Source of the DNA: Maritimibacter sp.
GTDB lineage: Bacteria; Pseudomonadota; Alphaproteobacteria; Rhodobacterales; Rhodobacteraceae
NCBI GenBank assembly: GCA_017792445.1
Contig: CP051232.1
Span: forward strand, 4,252,001 to 4,316,000
Reading direction: 5' to 3'
Length of the DNA stretch: 64,000 nt
Shown: in pieces, positions 58,797-64,000 of the stretch
Numbering within the stretch: the stretch's first letter is position 1
How the letters are laid out: every line of letters starts with the position of its first letter
Program-made: the position numbers and the translations under genes
The notes under the pieces: generated by a model
Database searches by the model: none
Told to the model about the DNA's origin: nothing
The model's input: only the letters and a program-made list of their open reading frames with translations

Positions 58797-58826
58797 GAAA
58801 AGGCCCGCAACGGATGCGGGCCTTTC
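58797..58826 (-). terminator. Rho-independent terminator of the OsmC/small-protein operon
   Basis: AAAGGCCCGCA / TGCGGGCCTTT stem with a short loop and flanking A/T runs, 27 bp after the small gene's stop. Confidence 0.85.
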
Positions 58827-58852
58827 AGGGGCGTGCGAGGTTGGGAAGCGGC

Positions 58853-59011
58853 TCAGGCCGCAATCGGGAAGTCCCGTTCGACGTCGAACTCTTCCTCGTC
58901 GACTGGGAACCAGCTTTCGGAATTCCACCAGGACAGGAAGCTTTTGTAGTCGGCCATGAAGGGCAGATCGTTGAAGCCTTCGCCGTACGGGGTTTTCTTG
59001 TTCGTTTGCAT
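58853..59011 (-). CDS. Small acidic, aromatic-rich protein, 52 residues
   Basis: ATG 59011 is preceded by a GGAGAAAGAC ribosome-binding site. The protein begins MQTNKKTPYGEGFNDLPFMA and has a Trp pair (SFLSWWNSESWFP) and an acidic tail (VDEEEFDVERDFP). No family, signal or membrane helix is recognised. It lies 62 bp after the OsmC-like gene, before a strong terminator, so it is almost certainly expressed with that gene and controlled by shared element copy c. It could be a partner or inhibitor of an enzyme (speculation). Confidence 0.75.
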   Translation of the reverse strand: MQTNKKTPYGEGFNDLPFMADYKSFLSWWNSESWFPVDEEEFDVERDFPIAA

Positions 59012-59073
59012 GTCTTTCTCCAGTTCATGTGTGTTTGGTGTGGGGGTGCGCGATGGCACCCCCGGTTGCGGGT

Positions 59074-59652
59074 TCAGTTCGCGATGGCGGCCACAGAGAC
59101 CGGGACACCGTTGGTGATGACGTCGAAGACCGCCGAGCGGGCCACCGACTGCTGCACGATCTTCTCGAGATCTTCCGCCGGGGCGTCGCCCTTGATGCGG
59201 AAGGTGGCGCGGATGCCCGAGAAGCCGTTGCGCACCGACTTGTCGAGGCCCAGCAGGCCCACGAGGTCGATGTCGCCTTCGACGGTGGTTTCCACCGACT
59301 GAAGCTTCACCTGACGGATCGACGCGATGTTGCCGATCCCGGCGGTGATGCAGGCGGACAGCGCGGCCAGCAGCATTTCCGGCGGCGTCATCCCGTTGCC
59401 CGTGGCACCAAGGACCTGCGGGTGATCGGACTCGACCGAGAAGGTTTCCTTGTGCTGCTGCTCGGCCATGACGCCGAAGAAGTTGCTGACGGAGGTGCGC
59501 GAGTGGTTGCCCGACAGCCATTCGCCATTCGCACGGAAGGTGAACTTGGCGATTTCGGGCTGTTCCTTCACGACGCCGAGGGTGGCGACGAAGGTCGGAA
59601 CGTCGACGCCGTTCATGGCGACCTTGGCGGGCTTTTCGAGGGTAGTGGTCAT
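59074..59652 (-). CDS. OsmC/Ohr-family protein
   Basis: 192 residues. OsmC-fold signs: SVESDHPQVLGATGNGMTPP, EMLLAALSACITAGIGNIAS with the conserved Cys, and the C-terminal EKIVQQSVARSAVFDVITNG, where the second peroxidatic Cys of classical OsmC/Ohr (usually in a SPV or CPV motif) is absent. This pattern is typical of YhfA/one-Cys OsmC-like proteins rather than peroxide reductases. Peroxide or thiol stress is the likely theme. ATG 59652 lies 70 bp after shared element copy c. Confidence 0.9.
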   Translation of the reverse strand: MTTTLEKPAKVAMNGVDVPTFVATLGVVKEQPEIAKFTFRANGEWLSGNHSRTSVSNFFGVMAEQQHKETFSVESDHPQVLGATGNGMTPPEMLLAALSACITAGIGNIASIRQVKLQSVETTVEGDIDLVGLLGLDKSVRNGFSGIRATFRIKGDAPAEDLEKIVQQSVARSAVFDVITNGVPVSVAAIAN

Positions 59653-59721
59653 TCAAATTCTCCTATCGGGGTATGTGGTCAACGGCTGCTCAGTGCCGAT
59701 GAAGCTGTTCTAGGGGGCTCG

Positions 59722-59760
59722 TGTTTCAGTCCGCGGTCGCCGAATGTTTCACTGGTAACA
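59722..59760 (-). promoter_or_regulatory. Shared two-part element, copy c (OsmC operon)
   Basis: TGTTTCAGTCC at 59722-59732 and GTTTCACTGGTAAC at 59746-59759, 23 bp apart. The second half is part of the dyad TGTTTCACTGGTAACA (59745-59760). 70 bp upstream of the OsmC-like start. Confidence 0.6.
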
Positions 59761-59813
59761 GCCGCCGGTTTTCGGGATCGGAGGCGAATTGCGCGTGCCG
59801 GGAACGGTCGGGG

Positions 59814-60359
59814 TCAGGCCGCCTGCGCGGCCACGCCCCGGAGGATCAGTTCGCGGCGATAGGCGCTTGCGGCGATGCCGAACGACAGCAGCGCGGCGGC
59901 CAGACAGGGCCACGCCCCGATCAGCGTGTCGTGGGCCATCCCGAAGGGCGCGGCGGTCAGCTGCACCCGGCGCATCCGCAGCGTGTCGGCCTGCAGGCGC
60001 GCGACCATCACCAGACAACAGGCGGTGACGGCGAACAGCGTGGGCAGGCCCGACCATGTCAGGGCGCCGATCGCCAGCACCGCCGGCAGGAACACGTACC
60101 CCATGCGGCTCAGCCACGGACGGTCTCCGGCCAGCAAAGCCACGGTGGTCTGCATCGCGCCCGTCAGGCAGACGGCGGCACCGGTCTGCTGGCCCATCAG
60201 GGCATAGCTTGTGCCGAAGCAGCAGGCGGCGGCCAGCTGGGTGATCAGGATGGACCCGCGCCTGCGAAAAAGCGGCCAGACCAGCTGGCCGGCAAGCCCG
60301 GCAATCCCGAACACGGGGGCCATTTGCGAAGCGGTCATATGTGCTGTCAGGTCGATCAT
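59814..60359 (-). CDS. YgjV-like inner-membrane protein
   Basis: 181 residues with five or six hydrophobic segments, starting MIDLTAHMTASQMAPVFGIA, then GQLVWPLFRRRGSILITQLA and YALMGQQTGAAVCLTGAMQT. This matches the Imp-YgjV family of small membrane proteins, whose function is unknown. ATG 60359 (or the inner Met8) starts it; shared element copy e lies 55 bp upstream. The TetR gene is divergent. Confidence 0.82.
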   Translation of the reverse strand: MIDLTAHMTASQMAPVFGIAGLAGQLVWPLFRRRGSILITQLAAACCFGTSYALMGQQTGAAVCLTGAMQTTVALLAGDRPWLSRMGYVFLPAVLAIGALTWSGLPTLFAVTACCLVMVARLQADTLRMRRVQLTAAPFGMAHDTLIGAWPCLAAALLSFGIAASAYRRELILRGVAAQAA

Positions 60360-60377
60360 TTTCGATACTCCGGTTGC

Positions 60378-60414
60378 AGACCATTTGGTCTAGTCCGTTC
60401 ATACCGTTTGGTCT
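60378..60414. promoter_or_regulatory. Tandem TetR-type operators AGACCA-TT-TGGTCT
   Basis: A 14-bp dyad (60378-60391) and a 12/14 copy ATACCGTTTGGTCT at 60401-60414, 23 bp apart. A third, weaker copy AGACTGTTTGGACT lies at 60531-60544, 11 bp before the TetR start. The sequence resembles NemR-type operators (TAGACC...GGTCTA), known for electrophile-sensing TetR proteins. Confidence 0.6.
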
Positions 60415-60451
60415 GTTTCAGACGTAGAGCAGCTGGAGTTTCGTTTGTTTC
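60414..60451 (-). promoter_or_regulatory. Shared two-part element, copy e (ygjV-like gene)
   Basis: TGTTTCAGACG at 60414-60424 and GTTTCGTTTGTTTC at 60438-60451, 23 bp apart. It directly abuts the second TetR-type operator, so two regulators may compete here. Confidence 0.6.
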
Positions 60452-60555
60452 GGACCGTGAACACGTCGAAACATGATTGAAACACGCGGTTTTCCGGTGG
60501 AAATCAAAGGACGGCCACGCTATACCGATCAGACTGTTTGGACTGGAAAGCAGCG

Positions 60556-61182
60556 ATGAGCGCCAAGGGCGAACAATCGAGAGAGAAGATCCTGACGGCG
60601 ACCAAGGGCCTTGTCATGCGCAAGGGCTTCGCCGGAACCTCGGTCGACGACATACTCAAGGCGACCGGTCTGTCGAAGGGATCGTTCTTCCATCACTTCA
60701 AGTCGAAGGGCGATCTTGCGAACCAATTGATACGCTGGCACTCCGCGCAAGACCTGAAGATGTTCCGGACCTTCATGGCGCAGGCCGAGGCCGCCCACGA
60801 TGATCCGATGGACCAGCTTTTGCAGTTTCTGACAGCGTTCGAGACATATCTCAGCGACCCGGACAGCCCGCCGCGCGGCTGCCTGTACGCGCTTTACACC
60901 TACGAAGACGACCACTTCGAGCACGACGTGAAAGGTCATGTCGCCGAGGTGCTTCAGACATGGACGGCGATGTACATCCGCAAGTTCCAAGAGGTGATCG
61001 ACCGCCGCCAGCCGGTCCGTCCGGTGACGGCGAAGCAATTGTCGGAGATGTTCGTCTCGGTGATCGAGGGCGGGCTGATCCTGCAGCGGGCCTATGGATC
61101 GCCCGGTCTGACCGCCCGACAGTCGGAACAGTTCAGAGAGTACCTGAACCTACTGTTCCCGGACGGGCGCGCCGTCACCTGA
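60556..61182 (+). CDS. TetR-family regulator
   Basis: 208 residues from ATG 60556. Helix-turn-helix GLVMRKGFAGTSVDDILKAT followed by GLSKGSFFHHFKSKGDLANQ, the classic TetR recognition helix; the ligand domain has a RGCLYALYTYEDD segment with a single Cys (near residue 111). Members of this subgroup with NemR-like operators sense reactive electrophiles by cysteine modification. The operator copies upstream support autoregulation and control of the divergent YgjV-like gene. It converges with the phosphotransferase gene, 25 bp apart. Confidence 0.92.
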   Translation: MSAKGEQSREKILTATKGLVMRKGFAGTSVDDILKATGLSKGSFFHHFKSKGDLANQLIRWHSAQDLKMFRTFMAQAEAAHDDPMDQLLQFLTAFETYLSDPDSPPRGCLYALYTYEDDHFEHDVKGHVAEVLQTWTAMYIRKFQEVIDRRQPVRPVTAKQLSEMFVSVIEGGLILQRAYGSPGLTARQSEQFREYLNLLFPDGRAVT

Positions 61183-61207
61183 TCCGCACCGGCGGAGCCC
61201 GTTGTCG

Positions 61208-62239
61208 TCAGACCCGGTGCCCGCCGCCCTCGACGATTTCCATCGCCCGCACCGCGAAGCGTTTCGCCAGCGGCCCAAGCCGCCCGGCATCGGCCCCGGC
61301 GGCGCTGCCTGCGCGGGCGCGGTCGGCGATGCCGACGAAGATCACCGCGAAGCGAAACAGCGCGAATACCTTGTGAAACGGCAGCAGCGGCGCGACATCG
61401 GGCGCACCCGCGTGATAGCGCGCGACGAATTCGGCCTCTGACGGGATACCTTCCGCCGCCAGGTCCAGCCCGAGGATGCCGCCATATTCATCCGGTGCGG
61501 AATGCCACGGCATCGCGCAAAACCCCACATCGGCCAGCGGATGACCCAGCGTCGAGAGTTCCCAGTCGAGGATCGCGACAACGCGCGGCTCGGTCGGGTG
61601 GAACAGCATATTTCCCATCCGGAAGTCCCCATGTGCCAGCCTGACCATGCCATCATCCTCCGGCATGTTGGCGGGCAGCCAGTCGGCCAACCGGTCGATC
61701 TCGGGGATCGGGTCGCTGTCGGACTCGCGCCACTGGCGGGTCCAGCGGGCAAGCTGGCGTCCGAAATAGTTGCCGGGCTTGCCGTAATCCTCCAGCCCCA
61801 CGTCGGCGGGCCGGACCGAGTGCATCCGCGCCAGCGCATCGGCGAGGCCCATCCAGATGCCGCGCCGTTCGGCGGCGGGAAGCTCCGGCAGCGCACAGTC
61901 CGAAAACACCCGTCCCTCCACCCGCTCCATCAGGTAGAACGGCGTGCCCAGCACCTCTGCGTCCTCTTCGATCAGGATCGGGCGCGCGACCGGCACGCCA
62001 GCGGGGTGCAACGCACCAAGTACGCGGTATTCGCGCTCGATCGCGTGGGCGCCGGGCAGGATCGGACCCGCGGGTTTCTTGCGCAGGACCATCCGCGCGT
62101 CGGCATGTGTCACGAAATAGGTCGGGTTGGACTGGCCGCCCGAAATCCGCTCTACCTCCAGCCGCCCTGCCCCGAACCGTCCGTCGAGATAGCGGTGAAG
62201 CGCTGCGGGATCGAAATCAAGATCGCCGGACGCGGTCAC
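61208..62239 (-). CDS. Phosphotransferase-family protein (APH/ACAD10-like)
   Basis: 343 residues from GTG 62239, whose GTGA overlaps the stop of the acyl-CoA dehydrogenase gene. APH-type kinase motifs: LEVERISGGQSNPTYFVTHA, MVLRKKPAGP with the ATP lysine, LAHGDFRMGNMLFHPTEP (catalytic loop) and AILDWELSTLGHPLADVG (metal Asp). This family is usually paired or fused with acyl-CoA dehydrogenases (as in ACAD10/11), where it phosphorylates 4-hydroxyacyl-CoA substrates. The translational overlap with such a gene fits that role. Confidence 0.9.
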   Translation of the reverse strand: MTASGDLDFDPAALHRYLDGRFGAGRLEVERISGGQSNPTYFVTHADARMVLRKKPAGPILPGAHAIEREYRVLGALHPAGVPVARPILIEEDAEVLGTPFYLMERVEGRVFSDCALPELPAAERRGIWMGLADALARMHSVRPADVGLEDYGKPGNYFGRQLARWTRQWRESDSDPIPEIDRLADWLPANMPEDDGMVRLAHGDFRMGNMLFHPTEPRVVAILDWELSTLGHPLADVGFCAMPWHSAPDEYGGILGLDLAAEGIPSEAEFVARYHAGAPDVAPLLPFHKVFALFRFAVIFVGIADRARAGSAAGADAGRLGPLAKRFAVRAMEIVEGGGHRV

Positions 62240-63453
62240 GCCGCGCCCCCATCCGCCACGTCCCAAGACCAGAAGTCGCGGCCTTCGGCGGTCAGCGCGC
62301 GTTCCAGCACCATCTTGTGAACCTCATCCGCGCCGTCGACCAGCCGGGCCTGCCGCGCGTAGCGGTAGATCCATTCCAGCGGCGTATCGCCGGAATAGCC
62401 GCGCGCCCCGTTGATCTGGATCGCGGTGTCGGCGGCGCGGTGAAGCAGGTTGGCGACGTGGATCTTGGCCATCGACACCTCTTTGCGGGCGAACGAGCCC
62501 TGATCCAGCGCCCACGCGGCCTTCATCACCAGAAGCCGACCCAGTTCAATCTGCATGGCGAGGTCGCCGAACATCATGCGGATGCTCTCGCGTTCTATCA
62601 GCTTCTGGCCGAACCCTTCGCGCCGCTGGGCGTATTCGGTGGCGATCTCGACGCATTTCTTGGACAGGCCCAGCCAGCGCATGCAGTGGGTCAGCCGCGC
62701 CACGCCCAGCCGCATCTGGGTCACCTTCAACCCGTCCCCCTCGTTCAGCAGCACATTCCCGGCGGACACTTCCAGCCCGTCGAACGCCAACTCGCAATGG
62801 CCGCCGTGCTCTTCCGGTCCCATGATCGGGATCCGGCGCTTGATGGTCCAGCCGGGTTGGTCCGCGTCGAACAGGAAGGCGGTCAGCCCCTTGCGGGCGT
62901 CGTCCGAGGTTTTGGCCACAAGGATGAAATGCTGCGCCTCTGCCGCGCCGGTGATGAACCACTTCTGCCCGTCGATGACATAGCGGTCCCCGTCCCGCCG
63001 CGCGGTGGTGCCGATCATCGACGGGTCAGAGCCGCCACCGGGATGCGGTTCGGTCATCGCGAAGGCCGACCGTACCTTGCCCTCGACGATGGGCGCCAGC
63101 CAGCGCGCCTTTTGTTCGGGCGTGCCCGCCGCTTCCAGCACCATCATGTTGCCGTCGTCGGGCGCTGCCGCGTTGAACACCACCGGCCCGAAGATCGAGC
63201 GCTGCATTTCCTCGTAGCAGACCGCCATGCCGACGCGGCCAAGGTCCTGCCCGCCGCTCTCTTTCTTCAGTTGCAGACACCACAAACCTTCGGCCCGTGC
63301 CTTCTCGCGCAGGCGCTCCAGCGGCCCGACGGCGATGTTCTCGTGAGCGTCATAGTTGGCGCGGTCGGCCTCGACCGGCAGGATCTCGTCCTCGACGAAA
63401 CGGGCGATGCGCGCGCGGAAATCCTCGACGCGCGGTGAAATCGTGAAATCCAA
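62236..63453 (-). CDS. Acyl-CoA dehydrogenase family protein (ACAD10/11-like)
   Basis: 405 residues from TTG 63453, chosen because a GGAGGAG site lies 7 nt upstream and the protein then has normal family length; the open frame continues 37 codons further. Motifs: FAMTEPHPGGGSDPSMIGTT (FAD/substrate site), YVIDGQKWFITGA, QRREGFGQKLIERESIR and INGARGYSGDTPLEWIYRYAR. It oxidises an acyl-CoA at C2-C3 with transfer of electrons to ETF. The linked phosphotransferase suggests 4-hydroxy fatty acids as substrates (established for ACAD10/11, inferred here). Confidence 0.93.
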   Translation of the reverse strand: MDFTISPRVEDFRARIARFVEDEILPVEADRANYDAHENIAVGPLERLREKARAEGLWCLQLKKESGGQDLGRVGMAVCYEEMQRSIFGPVVFNAAAPDDGNMMVLEAAGTPEQKARWLAPIVEGKVRSAFAMTEPHPGGGSDPSMIGTTARRDGDRYVIDGQKWFITGAAEAQHFILVAKTSDDARKGLTAFLFDADQPGWTIKRRIPIMGPEEHGGHCELAFDGLEVSAGNVLLNEGDGLKVTQMRLGVARLTHCMRWLGLSKKCVEIATEYAQRREGFGQKLIERESIRMMFGDLAMQIELGRLLVMKAAWALDQGSFARKEVSMAKIHVANLLHRAADTAIQINGARGYSGDTPLEWIYRYARQARLVDGADEVHKMVLERALTAEGRDFWSWDVADGGAA

Positions 63454-63610
63454 GAACAGGCTCCTCCCTCTGCCGGCCCCGGCGGTGCTGGGCCGCCGTG
63501 TTCGTGGAAGCCTAGCAGAAAGAAACCCGCCGGGTCTTGCCCCTGTTGCCTGCCGCAAGGGCAAGCGTCAGAGGTCGGCCGAAGTCGCCAAAGTCAAAGC
63601 CCGTTCCGCG

Positions 63611-63913
63611 TCAGCCTCGCTTCGCGGGCATCCGGCCAAGACGGCGGGCATTCGCGCGGGTACGGCGGCGATAGGGCTTCACGGCGGCTTCCACGGTGTC
63701 GAAGGGCGGGCGGAAGGCGGTCACGGCCCCGGCGCGCAGCAGGTCGTGCCACGCCTCGACCTTTTCCAGCACCATGCGGTTGCCCTCGGTGGGCGATACC
63801 GGCCAAAGACCGGCCATCCCCATCATGCGCATGGCAATAACGCTTTGCGCCTCGGCCGTCATCGCGAGAACGCTGATCCAAAGGCCAAGGACCCGGCCGG
63901 GATGTGGGAACAT
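63611..63913 (-). CDS. Phasin-like small Rhodobacterales protein
   Basis: 100 residues from ATG 63913. The pattern VIAMRMMGMAGLWPVSPTEG, then NRMVLEKVEAWHDLLRAGAV and a strongly basic tail (KPYRRRTRANARRLGRMPAK), is the one seen in short conserved Roseobacter proteins often labelled antifreeze or phasin-like. No enzyme motif. It may bind polymer granules or nucleic acid through the helical core and basic tail. A 16-codon mini-ORF overlaps its start. Confidence 0.75.
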   Translation of the reverse strand: MFPHPGRVLGLWISVLAMTAEAQSVIAMRMMGMAGLWPVSPTEGNRMVLEKVEAWHDLLRAGAVTAFRPPFDTVEAAVKPYRRRTRANARRLGRMPAKRG

Positions 63914-63963
63914 CAGGCGGCGCCCCCGCAAAGGCGGAACGTGGTTTCTTTACGGCTCGACAT
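63913..63963 (-). CDS. Possible 16-residue leader peptide
   Basis: ATG 63963 (after GGGCGACACC) codes for MSSRKETTFRLCGGAA and its TGA shares one base with the start of the phasin-like gene (TGATG). This geometry permits translational coupling. It may equally be chance; no known family. Confidence 0.3.
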   Translation of the reverse strand: MSSRKETTFRLCGGAA

Positions 63964-64000
63964 GGTGTCGCCCTTTCGTAGACGCCTCCCCGAGCCGGAA

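Noticed and set aside
1-64000. CRISPR arrays, tRNA or rRNA genes, insertion sequences, integrase genes
   Set aside because: No regularly spaced repeats, cloverleaf-like GGTTCGAATCC regions or transposase motifs were recognised by eye.

Overview
The window looks like the chromosome of a high-GC marine alphaproteobacterium of the Rhodobacterales (Roseobacter-type). This rests on gene content: betaine-lipid genes with PlcP, several TRAP/TTT/ABC uptake systems under IclR or LysR control, AcnB, a phasin-like Roseobacter protein, and a giant secreted protein without a cleavable signal peptide. No rRNA, tRNA, CRISPR array or insertion sequence was recognised.

Layout. 1-16.3 kb is a run of catabolic modules. 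First come an ABC importer, a flavodoxin-fold reductase, an FAD oxidase and a CodA-like amidohydrolase, with a divergent IclR regulator and a FolD-like protein that lacks the usual catalytic residues. A D-amino-acid-dehydrogenase/TctCBA operon with a divergent LysR follows. Next is an operon coding for a separate small Rieske protein, an oxygenase catalytic protein without Rieske ligands, a glutamine-synthetase-like ligase and an unknown protein, with a divergent IclR. 17.2-29 kb is one 3,921-residue mosaic secreted-protein gene. 29.6-32.3 kb is a plcP-btaA-btaB lipid-remodelling operon behind a possible Pho box. 32.4-34 kb is a compositionally different insert with one DUF3644/HEPN-like gene. 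34-46 kb holds acnB, a TRAP transporter with its IclR regulator, a CecR-like TetR with an ABC exporter, and a beta-CASP hydrolase.

The most unusual part is 47.9-61 kb. A tightly coupled operon codes for a truncated haemoglobin, a PAS-class III cyclase, a PAS-PAS hybrid histidine kinase and an OmpR-type response regulator. Around it lie a second globin operon (globin, two very small ORFs, a cysteine synthase-glutaredoxin fusion, an MFS transporter), a flavin monooxygenase/FAD oxidoreductase pair, an OsmC/small-protein pair and a YgjV-like gene. Upstream of all five transcription units I find the same two-part pattern: an 11-mer YGTTTCAGWCS plus a 14-mer GTTTC-N4-GTWWC whose GTTTC lies exactly 23 or 33 bp away, one helical turn apart. 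This suggests one regulon, perhaps controlled by the response regulator coded there, for haem-gas, thiol or electrophile stress.

Most genes sit in operons with 1-4 nt stop/start overlaps (ATGA, TGATG, TAATG, GTGA), which were used to choose starts.
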